Origin: Trichosporon coremiiforme
Lineage: Eukaryota; Basidiomycota; Tremellomycetes; Trichosporonales; Trichosporonaceae
Assembly (NCBI GenBank): GCA_039545355.1
Contig: BCJJ01000017.1
Location: forward strand, 558,001 to 622,000
Direction of reading: 5' to 3'
DNA: 64,000 nucleotides
Under the pieces are notes generated by a model. The model ran no database searches, was not told the DNA's origin, and saw only the letters and a program-made list of their open reading frames with translations. The position numbers were made by a program, and so were the translations under genes. Shown piece after piece: positions 22,095-33,175 of this stretch; the stretch's first letter is position 1, and the number at the start of each line of letters is the position of its first letter.

Positions 22095-23331
22095 GGGAGC
22101 CGGTTTTGGGAGGTTGTTATTGATGAGGGACTTGGAGGTGGCCTGCTTGTGCCGGCGCGCAAGTTGCGACGACGTGCCGGTGTGCCATGCTGGCACGTAA
22201 CTACGCGCCAGCCGATGCGACACGCGGTCCACGTGGCTGCGGCACTGGCAGTTGATGTGGCGTTTCTGTGGAAAGTGGAGGCCCGGGTGTCTGAGTGATA
22301 AAGGACCCCGTGTGCCTGGCCGGTGGTGGTTCCGCAAGCAGTAACGGACGGGGTCAATTCAGACTGCTAGCAGCCTCGTGTTTACTCAAGAGGTCAGGAT
22401 TCTTGCTGGCGTCCGGAAGCAGGGGCATCGGACCTGCTGTACACCCTCGAATCGGGCTCGCCTGTTGTGGGTTGGCGAGGCAGATTGGACAATGAGCGAA
22501 AGCATGCTGCAGGCGGTCGACGTCATTGGTACTCTAAATTCCAACCTAACCGGTGTGGACCCTGAAGCAGTAATCACTGCTTCAAGTGGCCAGCGCGGTC
22601 AGGTGGGCGAGGATTAGGGAGAAGAGAGGGCGACATTAGAAATGCCGGTAATGGAAAGACCCAGCAAATAGGAATAGGTATGCCCTGCATTAGCATGCGT
22701 TGCGAAGCCGTATCCTGTCATGCCAGCCATGACGTATTGACCGATCAGCGACGCCTCTCTGCGCCAAACAGCGCGCACTGTCCGAGCACAAACAGATTCT
22801 CAAGCTTGAACAGGACAGGTCCACAAGGTCCATCACCGACGCTACTGGACCCAGGCCCTACCCTCATCTCCTCAACCCTCAGCTCCCGGGCCCGCCTACG
22901 CCTCCGCCGTCGTGCCCCCGGCCCCAGCGCCCAACGCCCAACTCCAGTCCCCAGCCTCACTCTCTCGCCTTCGATCCTCTCCGCCGAAAAAGCCCAGAGA
23001 CATTCACCAGCATCATCAGCATCATTCACCTGTCCTCGCCGTCGTCGTCATACCCCTCGGATCCACCCACACTTCCCCTCACACCACTTATACCCACTCC
23101 TCTTAGAACACTTCCTCTTCCCCTCTTTCCTCATCCATCGAACACTACCTTCCGTTCGGCGATACACACACACAACCGTCGCCCCACGCCACCATCCGGC
23201 CCCTCGGCGATCAACACACCTCCGCCGCCCCTTCAACTCAGTGTCTTATAACCAATATAGGCTTCCCCAGCCAGCTCCAACGCATCCCCACCTTCGTTTT
23301 GTAGACACCCTCCAAACTTCTCACGCCCGCA
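22095..23331. other. Divergent promoter region between STT3 and the next plus-strand gene
   Basis: About 1.2 kb. The right half (22850-23330) is extremely C- and pyrimidine-rich, as in other leaders here. The + strand open frame through it is poor in acidic residues and has no domain, so I read it as 5' UTR. Confidence 0.5.
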
Positions 23332-26300
23332 ATGAGCTCCTTCATGGGTGGCGGGCACAGGAGCAGCTCCGACAGGCTGCTCCAGAATTACATGTACGTC
23401 CTCCTTGGCCCCTCACCTCGGCTAGTTGCTGACTTTCTCCACAGGGACTCGCAAAAGGGCTTGACAACGGCTCTTCTGACTCTGCTGTCCCACTCCCACA
23501 CTTCGACTTCCTCGCTTCTTGCCTACGTTACTTCGTCGCCCGGTGTTCTCCTCCCCATCCGCCGAGCTGTTCGACATGCCGCTTTTGAGGGCCCGCTTTC
23601 TCCCGGCGGCGGTGAGAGCGCCCACGGTGGTACCAGCTCGATTGCGGGCGACGGCGAGAACCTGGGTTGGGCTGCCTATGTGTCCAGTCTCGAGGATTTC
23701 CGCAAGAACCTTAAGAAGATCCACGAGCTTGAGGAGGAGATGAGCCGCGTCAAGCGTGACCGTCAGATCCTCGTCTCTCGCCTCATCAAGACCACAAAGT
23801 CTCGCCCCACCAAGCGCGACATCAAGGATATGTCATCGTCTCTGTCCACCAGCTTCCGGCAGAACGACGGCGGTTCCGTTCTGTCGTCAACGGGCTCCGC
23901 CTACTCGTATTCCTCCGATGTGTCCGGCCACATCTCAAGCCGTGAGGCTAAGCGGGCGCAGAAGATGCAGGAAGCTCAGGCTGAACTCCTTGGTTGTGAG
24001 GAGCATCTCCGCAGCCTCGAGGTTCGCATCGAGACGGAGCGCAACAAGGTCATGTACTCTGGACTCGAGGAGCGCTTCCACGCTATGGAGGCTGTCGGTC
24101 AGATGTGGATTGGCCAGGCTCGCCGCGGTCTTCAGGACCTTGAGAAGCTCCCCGCCGACGCCGGCGACGGCCAGAACTACGAGCTCGAGTCGAACGCGTC
24201 TCTCGCTCCGTCGCAGTCGGCTTCCCAGATGGGTTACGACGAGCGTGACTTCTCGCCCGCTACTCATAAGCACTCGAGGTCTCTCACCGCTGGTCGCCGC
24301 CCTGTGGCCCGTGGCCCTGGCTCGATCAACGAGAGCATCGTCGAAGAGGAGGAGGGCGGTGGTAGCTCTGAGGACGAGCAGCCCCCTGCCAACCTTGTCA
24401 TGCACGAGAACACTCGCGTGACGGAGGCCAACTTGAGGGCTAACAACGCCTCGAACTCGCCTTCGGTCTCCCGCAGACACTCGCACACCGGTAGTAAGAC
24501 CACTGGGCGCAAGGCCACCAGCGAGCTCGGCACCGGCGGCACGTACAAGCCCCCTGGAACTAGGTCTCTTCGCAGGACCCGGTCTAGCGACCACGGCCTC
24601 AGCCGCGTCGATGAGCAGTCGGACACATCCAGCATCCGCGCCAACACCTCGGCTTACCACCGTGGCAAGGAGAGGGACAAGAAGAAGAATGGTTTCTTCT
24701 CGTCTATCGCCCGTTTCTTCAAGGGCCCTCACCACGAGGACAAGGGCAACCGATCTGGCCGCGAGTCTCCCTACAGGAAGGGTGCCTGGCACACGCGCAC
24801 GGATGATAACATCAAGCGTGCAAAGTCGTCCAACCCTCGCACACGACGTGCCGATTCGAGCTCGGACGAGGAGTCCCTGTCCAACTTCGACGTGGTTGCT
24901 AACCAGCCCAACGCCCCCTCGTGGACGGTTGCTGACGTTGGGCGCGTCTCCGTCAACCACGGCACGCATCCCGGCCTCGTTCGTTCGCCTTCTACCAAGG
25001 CGAGGTCTCATGCCGGTTCCGCCACCCCTCGCGCCGCCATGAGCGTGGTATCCAAGTCTCCCACTGTCAAGAGCAACAAGTCAAACCGCTCCAGTGGCAA
25101 GCCCAAGACTAGGCCTAACGGCAGCATCGGCCGCACGTCCAAGCGCGTGTCATCGCCTCCCGGCCGTGCGGATAACAGCATTATGTCTATTGTTGATGCG
25201 CCCGCCCCGACCATGCCTGATGTGCCCAAGGCCCCCAGCGTCGGACCGCAGATGGAGCTCGCCAAGGCTCCCGGCTCGTCGCTCGTTGGTGACAGACAGC
25301 AGCCCAACGTTCAGCACACGGCGCGTCACTCTACCCACAGTGCCGTGCAGCAAGCGCCTCCGCTTACAACGCCCAAGAAGAAGCGTGACTACGACACCGA
25401 CACTCTGCGCCCGCAGGACTCGATCTCGCGCTCCAACAGCATGAGGACGGACCGGTCTGGGCCTGGACGTCCTACCAAGTCGCCTAAGCGCCGCTCTTCG
25501 GACAGCTTCGACAAGGCCCCTGTCGCCGCCCTCCCCCCTTCAAAGCTGAAGCCGCCCCCTCTCAAGTCGGCTCTGCGCCCCACGTCGCCTTCACCGGCTG
25601 AGCGCCAGCACTCGCCCGACCCTAGAATCACAACGCTCTACAGCGTTCACGCTCCCGGCCCCGTCCACGTCGACGATAAGGATGTCGACTACAAGAAGCC
25701 CGAGATCGCCGGTCTCATCACTGACGACCCCAACGGCCAGATCGCCGGTCTCATCACTGACGACCCCAACGACCAGATCGCCGGGTTCATCACTGACGGC
25801 CCCAATGTCAAGCCCGACAATGACCGCCCTCGCACCAAGTCTCGCACCTCGTACACCACCGGTGCCACCGGCGACTCAGTTTACGAGTCGGCAGAGGACG
25901 ATGGCTCTCGCCAGTACAACGACGCCAACGTCGACGACGACGCCACTGAGATTGCCGGTTACCAACCTTCCGGCTACTCGGACAGCAATGACCTCGCCCG
26001 TCGCAAGAGTGTCCGCGTCCACGTACCTGGCGAGGCGCCTGCTCCTGCCCCCGCCGCCCCTGCGTCGAACCCTGGTGGTGACTACCGCGAGACCAAGACT
26101 ACGCACTACGTCACGCCCGTCGCAGCCGATTCCGCGCCCCGCGAGTCGATGGATTCTGATGATCTCTCCCCTCGGAAGGCTCCTGCCGACTGGGGCACGC
26201 GCATCGGTCGCATGCGCGAGGACACGAGTTCGGAGGAGGACGAGCTGGACCCGGCGTACGCCAAGGCGCGCAAGCACCTGATCAAGAATGACGGCAACTT

Positions 26301-26397
26301 CGACAAGCTCAAGTCGAAGTCCAAGTCCAAGTCGGGCAAGTCCAGCAGCAGCATCAGGAGTAAGGGCAGCTCTCGCTCGAAGAGCTCCCGCAAGTAG
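23332..26397 (+). CDS. Large Ser/Lys-rich protein with an eisosome (Pil1/Lsp1)-like N-terminal region
   Basis: Exon 1 (23332-23393) and exon 2 (23445-26397) flank a 51-nt intron. The intron is a multiple of three and the frame reads through it, but it has clear gtacgt and ccacag ends and a gctgac branch site. The spliced product is 1004 residues. Residues ~20-260 are ordered: a conserved-looking start (DSQKGLTTALLTLL), then a long charged helix (FRKNLKKIHELEEEMSRVKR) and another (EAQAELLGCEEHLRSLE). The arrangement resembles Pil1/Lsp1 BAR-like cores of eisosomes, which shape the plasma membrane. This is a resemblance in layout, not a proven homology. The remaining ~740 residues are disordered, with many Ser/Thr-Pro and RxxS sites, three 12-residue tandem repeats near residue 775, and a KSKSKSKSGK-type basic tail. 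Confidence 0.8.
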   Translation: MSSFMGGGHRSSSDRLLQNYMYVLLGPSPRLVADFLHRDSQKGLTTALLTLLSHSHTSTSSLLAYVTSSPGVLLPIRRAVRHAAFEGPLSPGGGESAHGGTSSIAGDGENLGWAAYVSSLEDFRKNLKKIHELEEEMSRVKRDRQILVSRLIKTTKSRPTKRDIKDMSSSLSTSFRQNDGGSVLSSTGSAYSYSSDVSGHISSREAKRAQKMQEAQAELLGCEEHLRSLEVRIETERNKVMYSGLEERFHAMEAVGQMWIGQARRGLQDLEKLPADAGDGQNYELESNASLAPSQSASQMGYDERDFSPATHKHSRSLTAGRRPVARGPGSINESIVEEEEGGGSSEDEQPPANLVMHENTRVTEANLRANNASNSPSVSRRHSHTGSKTTGRKATSELGTGGTYKPPGTRSLRRTRSSDHGLSRVDEQSDTSSIRANTSAYHRGKERDKKKNGFFSSIARFFKGPHHEDKGNRSGRESPYRKGAWHTRTDDNIKRAKSSNPRTRRADSSSDEESLSNFDVVANQPNAPSWTVADVGRVSVNHGTHPGLVRSPSTKARSHAGSATPRAAMSVVSKSPTVKSNKSNRSSGKPKTRPNGSIGRTSKRVSSPPGRADNSIMSIVDAPAPTMPDVPKAPSVGPQMELAKAPGSSLVGDRQQPNVQHTARHSTHSAVQQAPPLTTPKKKRDYDTDTLRPQDSISRSNSMRTDRSGPGRPTKSPKRRSSDSFDKAPVAALPPSKLKPPPLKSALRPTSPSPAERQHSPDPRITTLYSVHAPGPVHVDDKDVDYKKPEIAGLITDDPNGQIAGLITDDPNDQIAGFITDGPNVKPDNDRPRTKSRTSYTTGATGDSVYESAEDDGSRQYNDANVDDDATEIAGYQPSGYSDSNDLARRKSVRVHVPGEAPAPAPAAPASNPGGDYRETKTTHYVTPVAADSAPRESMDSDDLSPRKAPADWGTRIGRMREDTSSEEDELDPAYAKARKHLIKNDGNFDKLKSKSKSKSGKSSSSIRSKGSSRSKSSRK
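25705..25812 (+). repeat. Three 36-bp tandem repeats inside the coding sequence
   Basis: Units at 25705-25740, 25741-25776 and 25777-25812 encode IAGLITDDPNGQ, IAGLITDDPNDQ and IAGFITDGPNVK. The first two differ by one residue, indicating recent duplication. The frame is kept. Confidence 0.9.
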
Positions 26398-26861
26398 ATC
26401 GAGAACGAAGTAGCCTAGTCATCACTATAAAGCTGTCCTGTCACACCTAGTCAAAAGCTTGTCACATTTATATACACGCCCCAGTGCTTAATGCAAGGCT
26501 TCGGCCTACCTGATACCTTCGAGCCGTACTACGAAGCAGCAAACAAAGGTCGCATGGCAGTGTTCACCAGTGTTTGCCAAGTGTGCAGCGGTGTGCGGGA
26601 ATCTAGGGCCCCCGATTGTTCTGATGAGATGATCAGCGCCTGCCAGAGCGGACCTCGCGTCAACGCTGCGAAGCGCGAGACAAAGGGCTCAGCGACAATT
26701 GTCTTCAACCCAAGCACAGCGATCCATCTCCGCTTCCCACAACAGACAAAACGGTATTGTATCCACTTCCTGGGTCATCCAGGGCTACAGCATGCGAGAA
26801 TATGTAAGTGTCCTCCGTCGTTGGAGGAAGCGTTGTCTCCCCCATCACCACTCGCTCCAGT
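26398..26861. other. Intergenic region with a probable 5' UTR intron
   Basis: Holds the 3' UTR of the upstream gene and the promoter of the next. A gtaagt at 26803 and a ctccag at 26855-26860, one base before the next ATG, suggest a spliced leader. No other gene seen. Confidence 0.45.
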
Positions 26862-29800
26862 ATGGCGTTCCCCAGAGACCAGCGCCGCTACAGCGCCGGC
26901 GCATCTTTGACAGGCTCCCCCCCCAAGCATCCCACCATCCTCCCACCTGCCGCCGTAAGAGCCTCAACCTGCGTATCTCTCTGCACTGCCTCGGCTCCGC
27001 ATAACACGTTGCGCATCGTCGCGGAGAGTGCGAACGGGGCACTGTTCTGCGTTGACGAGGTGAGCAGTGCGCCGTTCTCGCCAAGCACGATTGATGGTGA
27101 CGGCAAGGTGCCCAGGATCGACACCTCTTATGCGGATGAAGTGGACATGGACGACTGGGCGCGCACACCGCTGCCCGACAGGAGGAGACTGCACCACTCT
27201 CTCTGGCCCGAGACGCCCGGACGTACGCCGCGCACACCAGACATCTCCCCGCCGCCCTCTCGTCCGCCTCCAGGCCCTCCTCCAAACATCCCCCTTCCCG
27301 CTGTGCCCTTTCCGCCCAGACCGCTACCCCGCCGCCCCCTTCCCCGCCAGCCCCAGTCAAACAGGCCTGACTCGTACAAGAGGCACTCTCGCTCCTTCTC
27401 AGACTCGATCTCTAGCTCGTCCAGCGCCCGAGTGTTGCCACCGCCGCCGCTTGATCTGAGTGGAGCCAAGGAGCTCCAGGCAAGGCAGAAGCAACTGCAA
27501 CAGACCCGCGCGGTCGCGGCCGAAAGAGTGGAGCACATTGTTCACCACCAGACGCAAGAGATGCTTGAGCGCAGTGAACGCGTGGAGCGGCACTACCAGC
27601 ACCTGGGGGGCGCACCGCCGTCTTCCCTCCCCAGGCACCCCTTTGCCGTCCCAGCAGCAGGTAACGACAGGGACAATCAGTCCACTCTATCCATTTCTAC
27701 TCTGGCCACCCAGTCAACACAATCGCAAGGGTCAGAAATCAAGCGCTCTGGCTCTCGCCTGCAGCGTGTTGGCCGCATTCCGGCACAGGCTGCTCCTTCA
27801 ACGACCCCCGAAGCTACGATTCCACCCCGCGTTCTGCCAGCGCCCACGCCAACCACCACGGCAACTGCCGCAGCAGTAGAGACGGAGCCGGAAGAAGAGG
27901 AGGAGATCCACTTCAGCACCACCGTCCAGCGTGCCCAGTCCGTCTCTCGTGCGCATCCCGCTATTGTAGTCGACTTGGCAGGCTTTGCAAGCGACGACTC
28001 GCATGCGTCGCACCGCTACGCGTACCACGATCCTGAGGGATTGAGGCTGTCGTACGGTTCATTCGGATATCGCCCGAAAGTGAACAGCGAGGCAAGCGGC
28101 AGTACTACCAGCCTTGGACCGTCCAGTCATCTAACTACGCCACCCATTTCGCCTGGCGAGTACACCGGAAGCAGTGGCGACGGCAACACCGCTCCTCTGG
28201 CCACGCGCACTCCAACGAAGGAAGAGACCTACGTTCCACTCCACCGCCGCGCCGGTGCCACAACTCCGAATCACGCACCTACCCAGAGCCAGCTCCTGCG
28301 CGCAATCGAAGCGCAGATCAACGACTTTCAACCTGTCGATTTCACGCCTGTCTCATCCCCGATCTCGCGCCGGACCACCCGCGTGCGTGGCCCGCTGGTT
28401 CCACTCCGCCCGGGAGTGCCTGGCACGCACCCCTTGCCCCCGGCTCTTCCTCCTTCGCCGAAGGTGAAGGGGAGGTATCCAGCACCGATCGCTGAGGCCA
28501 TGCTTGCACTGATCGGAAGGCGCAATTACGTCGTGCAAATGCAGGATGTCGAGCTGCGGAAGCAAACGGCGGAAGACCCGTCGATGGTGGAGCTTGGAGA
28601 CGCTGCAGGTGACTCGGAGCGGGCTCAGAAGGAGTATGACGAGAGAAAGCAGAAGTGGGGGGAGGCGGAGAGAAAGGAGCAGGAGAGAAGGGGGGCAGAG
28701 AGGAAGGAGAAGTACACCTTCAAGCCACCTCGCGGCCTCCTTCCCTCCATCGTGCCTGCCACATCGGGGCCGCCGCAGCGCCCGCTCCGCTCACCCCTTC
28801 GCCTCACTACCAATGCACCACCCCGTCCACCACGCTCGGACCTCCGTCTCGATTGCCGCCCTGAGGCTAGACCCTCGGCGCCGAGTCCCCAGACCCCGGG
28901 CGTGATGCACGACATCGCACTCACGCCTGTGGCAGTCGACTTCAGCCAGCCTCGGCCATACTCCGTCTCCTCGCCTCGTCCAAAGAAGACCCGATCCTGG
29001 TATCCTCCGCTCAAGCGTTTGTCAAACAAGGGCCCGTGGGCTGGTGCCAAGCCTGTCAAACTCGGCTCCAGAGTCGACGTCTTTGAGACCAGCGATAAGG
29101 GCAGCAAGGTTACGCTCGAGATCCCTATTGGGTCCACTACCGCTCTGCCACCGAGGAGCCCTGGTCTGACACCGAGAACACCGCACACGCCCCGCCTAGC
29201 GCAGGCAGAGGCAGGTCTTCTGCCTACTCTCGCGCGACGTAAAGCCTCCAAACCGCCGGCCGACGACAAGAAGCGCAAGAAGCGACTCATGATTCGTCTC
29301 GGCGTTGCGGTTGCCATCGTCATTGTTATCCTGACGAGCGTGCTCATCACGAGGAACAAGCGGAACGGTGGGCAGCCAGCATCGGTTTCCAACGATGGTG
29401 AGGAGAAACAGCAAGAAGATGGAAAGGAGGCGCAGAAGATGCGCGACAAGGGCCTCGAGTGTGCACGCAGTTGGGTGAAGGGCGATGAATCGGCCTTCCA
29501 CTGCGACACATGCTACGACGCACTGTCGCACTTGCCAAACGACTACGTCAACGCCGCAACCGGTGTTGCAGGGGTTGGTGAGGCGCTGCAGTACTGCGCA
29601 CTCATGAACGTGTGGGACCTGGTGGAAGACGACGATGATCTGAAGGGGTGGGGCGAGACCCAGTCGCCATGCGGATGGGCGGGTGTCGGGTGCGACGAGC
29701 TTGGACGGGTGACAGCTCTCGAGCTACGCGGCTCCTCTGTCCCGAAATCCATGCCGGGTTTGCGACAGCTCGTGAGCCTCCAGTCCCTCCGTCTCGACGG

Positions 29801-30322
29801 CAACGACACCGCCCCGACCGGCACGCTCGACGTGAGCGGAGTTGCAAACCTCACATTCGTTAATGTCGAGTGGACACGTCTGGAGAAGCTGAAGGTCGGT
29901 AATGTGGCTTCTCTCATCCTCGTTCACAACGCTGCTCTGTCCCTCCCTGACCTCAGCAACACAACAGTTTCCACTCTGTGAGTGAACCGGCGGCTTTGTT
30001 AACTGACAACAGTGCGGCAACATATCAGAGCCTCGCTTCACTCGACATGTCGACCATGCCCAAGACTTTGAAGCATTTGGATCTCAGCTTCAACAAGATT
30101 AGTGGCCACCTGCCCAACATTGATATCGACATCACCAGCCTCTACGTCCAGGGCAACTACTTGACGGACATTGGACGCCTCCCCCAATCACTGCAGAATG
30201 CGAACTTCAGCCAGAACCCACTCACGAACACTGGCGATTTGTGCGATCGAAAGTTGGTTACCTGTGAACTCAAGAAGACGCGGCTCAATGAGACGGCCTG
30301 CGGAACGTGCCTTTTCGCTTGA
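26862..30322 (+). CDS. Type II single-pass membrane protein with C-terminal leucine-rich repeats
   Basis: Exon 1 (26862-29977) and exon 2 (30013-30322) flank a 35-nt intron and give 1141 residues. Residues 1-800 are disordered, Pro/Ser/Arg-rich (long PPP runs near 130-165) and probably cytosolic. A basic stop (DDKKRKKRLMIR) precedes one membrane helix (LGVAVAIVIVILTSVLI, ~812-828). The C-terminal ~310 residues look extracellular. They contain paired cysteines (HCDTCYD), an LRR N-terminal cap of the plant type (WGETQSPCGWAGVGCDELG, ~929-947), several leucine-rich repeats (for example LKHLDLSFNKISGHLP), a Cys-rich end (CDRKLVTCELKK, ACGTC) and sequons NDT, NLT, NTT, NFS and NET. The start is the first in-frame ATG. 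No kinase domain follows. The role is unknown; an adhesion or cell-wall sensing function is only a guess. Confidence 0.85.
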
Positions 30323-30920
30323 TTGCTCTCTTGCCATTCAGTGCGAAACGACCATAGGGACTGTGACATCTTGTCTTTGGGGCCCTGTGCTTCTTGTATG
30401 ATAACCTCATTTGTATGCAGTTCCCAAAATGTCCGGCACTGTGCAAAGCCGCGTGAGATTGCCCAGGGGGCCATGCACACTGCATTCACTACTCTCTCCC
30501 TGGCCCCAAACGCAGTTGTCACTTTCGTGCAGATTCGCCACAAGGTCCGCCTCGTAAACAAGGAATTGCCCGATGCGGCAATACCCGGCCGCTGGCTGCC
30601 GTCATTGTGATTTCCTCGTCACTACGAGCAGTGCCGTTTCGACGTTTCGAGCTTGCATCCATCTATCACAACCACTCGACTGTTTCTTGTTTCCAACGAC
30701 GAGGCGGCCACCACGCCACGAGCATCGAGAACTGTGACGTGCCGACGCCCGCACGCCTAAGCCACCCACACACGCGCCGCTGCGCCGCCGATCCCTGGCG
30801 CACAGGCCCGCACGCCTACAGCCCCTTCCCCTGCGCCCGGCCTCGCCCGTCCCTCGCCGCTCGCTCGCTCGCCCCCCCCCCCCCCCCCGCCCCGCAGCTG
30901 TCTCCCTCGCGATAGCAACG
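30323..30920. other. Intergenic region between the LRR gene and DBP5
   Basis: About 600 bases: 3' UTR of the LRR gene, then the DBP5 promoter and leader, which becomes very C-rich from ~30770. It ends in a 17-C homopolymer followed by gccccgcag, which may be a 5' UTR intron acceptor. Confidence 0.5.
30872..30888 (+). repeat. C17 homopolymer
   Basis: Seventeen consecutive C bases lie about 32 bases before the DBP5 ATG. The length may be unstable or a sequencing error. Confidence 0.85.
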
Positions 30921-33175
30921 ATGTCAGGCCACACTCCATCCAAAAGCTGGGCAGACGTCGAGGACGACGACGACCTCGGTTCTGATCTTGCATCCCGTCT
31001 CGGTGGTTTCGGTGAGTAAGCTCGCGGTGGCCAATCGCTTTACCTTGACCCGGAAATTTCGACCACGCTGCGTCCCTTTGTTGTTGTCGAGCCGGGGAGA
31101 TCGAGAGATGAAGCGTGTTTCGAAGGACGGGTCTGTGTAACTTGTTGAAACGCCGATCTCTCATCGCCGTCACCTGCACAACGCACACGACAGCATACTG
31201 CATACACAGTGCCCTCTTCGCCCTCTCGCCTCTCGTGCGCTAGCCTCCCTCTCGCCGTCACATTCCCTTGCCGCGCTGGCCAAGTCAACCGTCGACTCGG
31301 CGCCCTTCCTCTTAACACACTCTTTCTCGACCTCACACTCACCCTTGCCCCTATCTCGCCGCTCTCAACGTCGAGAAGACCGCTGACACGTCCTCAGCCA
31401 AGGCAGACTCACCAGCACCCGACTCCAAGCCCGTCCCGGAAGCTCAGTCGCTAGCCTCTCGCATTGGCGGCCTTGCTACCGAAGACAACGACGAAAAGGA
31501 CTCCCAGCCATCCTCAGAAAAGCCGCGTCCCAGTGTCAACAAATCGATCCCCCTACTCGGAAAAGCTCTCGCTGGAGCCAACGCCGACCGCTCTTCTTCG
31601 TCAGCCTCCTCTGGACAGAAAAAGGAAGACACACCGAAAGACAAGATGAACGGACCTGATGATGGTGAGCGACTCCGGGCTGCTGCGGGGAACTAACGTC
31701 AGGTTGGGGCAATGCCACCGCTCCCCCTACCAACGGGGATGCCCAGATTGACGACAACAAGTCGACTGGCCTCATCAGCAACGACTTCCAGGTCGAGGTC
31801 AAGCTCGCCGACCAGCAGGCCGACCCTAACTCGCCTCTGTACTCTGTCAAGACTTTCGAGGAGCTCCCTCTGTAAGTGTCACCATGTCACCCTTTGATCT
31901 AGGATCAACCCGCTCATGTCAGTAACCAGGACCTCATGAATGGAATCTACGCCATGAAGTACACCAAGCCCTCGAAGATTCAGGAGAAGGCCCTTCCTCT
32001 TCTTCTGGGTAATCCGTGAGTCACGAGGTATCTGACTCCCACTGACAGTAGTCCTCAGAACATGATCGGTCAGAGCCAGTCGGGTACCGGCAAGACCGCC
32101 GCCTTCTCCCTCGCCATGCTCTCCCGCGTCGATGCTGCCCTGTGCACTCCTCAGGCGATCTGTCTTGCTCCTTCCCGTGAGCTGGCTCGTCAGACTGTCG
32201 ATGTCATCGAGAAGCTGGCGAAGTTCACTGAGATCAAGGTCAAGCTTGCCGTTCCTGGCTCTTGGTCGCGCGCTCAAAAGATCACGGAGCAGATCGTGGT
32301 TGGAACCCCTGGAACTCTGGTTGACATTCTTTCCCGAGGCGGACGCGTCCTGGACCATTCGCAGATCCGTGTCGTCGTTGTCGACGAGGCCGATGAGCTG
32401 CTAGCTCTCCAGGGTCTCGGCGACCAGACTATGCGCATCAAGAGGATGATTCCTGGCGGCGCTCAGATGATGCTGTTCTCCGCGACCTTCCCCGAGGAGG
32501 TCCAGGAGTACGCTGAACTCTTCTGCCCCCAGGCCAACCAGATCTATCTCAAGAAGGAGGAGGTCACTGTTGACGCCATCAAGCAGCTCAAGATTGTGTG
32601 TGACAACGAGGAGGACAAGTTCGATGTCCTCGCCCTTCTTTACGACGTCATGACCATCGGTCAGAGCATGGTCTTCTGCAAGAAGAAGATTACGGCCGAC
32701 CAGATCTCTGAGCGCCTCGAGAGCGACGGCCACTCGGTTGCTTGTCTCCACGGAGACAAGATGTCGGACGAGCGTGACAAGATCCTCGATGACTTCCGTC
32801 AGGGCAAGACCAAAGTCCTCATCACGACCAACGTCGTCGCTCGCGGTATCGACATCCAGCAGGTCAACATGGTTGTCAACTACGACGTCCCCATCATGGG
32901 TCCCGAGCAGGGTTGGGCGCCTGACATCGAGACCTATATCCACCGCATTGGTACGCTATTCTCGACTCCTACTAAGCTAACTGATAGGTCGTACCGGTCG
33001 CTTCGGCCGCAAGGGTTGTGCGGTCACCTTCATCGACGGTGACCGGTCGGGAGCCGATGTTAAGGCCATCGAGGATGCTCTTGGCAAACCCATGAAGCAG
33101 ATCGACGCTCGCAACAAGGACGACCTCGATCAGCTCGAGCAGGTTCTCAAGGCTGCTCTCAAGGATCCCAAGTAA
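30921..33175 (+). CDS. DBP5: DEAD-box RNA helicase Dbp5, mRNA export
   Basis: An ATPase that remodels mRNPs on the cytoplasmic face of the nuclear pore to complete mRNA export. The best model has six exons: 30921-31011, 31398-31664, 31703-31871, 31923-32015, 32049-32950 and 32988-33175 (569 residues). Only the first join (386-nt intron, acceptor cctcag) is uncertain; the others are 51, 38, 37 and 33 nt. The N-terminus is acidic and Ser-rich. The helicase core shows SGTGKT (motif I), PSRELA (Ia), DEAD (II), SATFPEE (III), [13 protein letters not shown] (V) and [13 protein letters not shown] (VI), the last spanning the final intron. The sequence [17 protein letters not shown] and the C-terminal [18 protein letters not shown] block are characteristic of Dbp5/DDX19. 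Confidence 0.96.

Noticed and set aside
22680..23432. 250-codon plus-strand frame overlapping the start of the eisosome-like gene
   Set aside because: Almost no acidic residues and long Pro/Ser/His runs; best read as a pyrimidine-rich 5' UTR.
31012..31397. Hidden extra exon or snoRNA in the 386-nt first DBP5 intron
   Set aside because: No C/D or H/ACA boxes and no in-frame exon with good splice sites could be recognised; the intron was kept as one piece.
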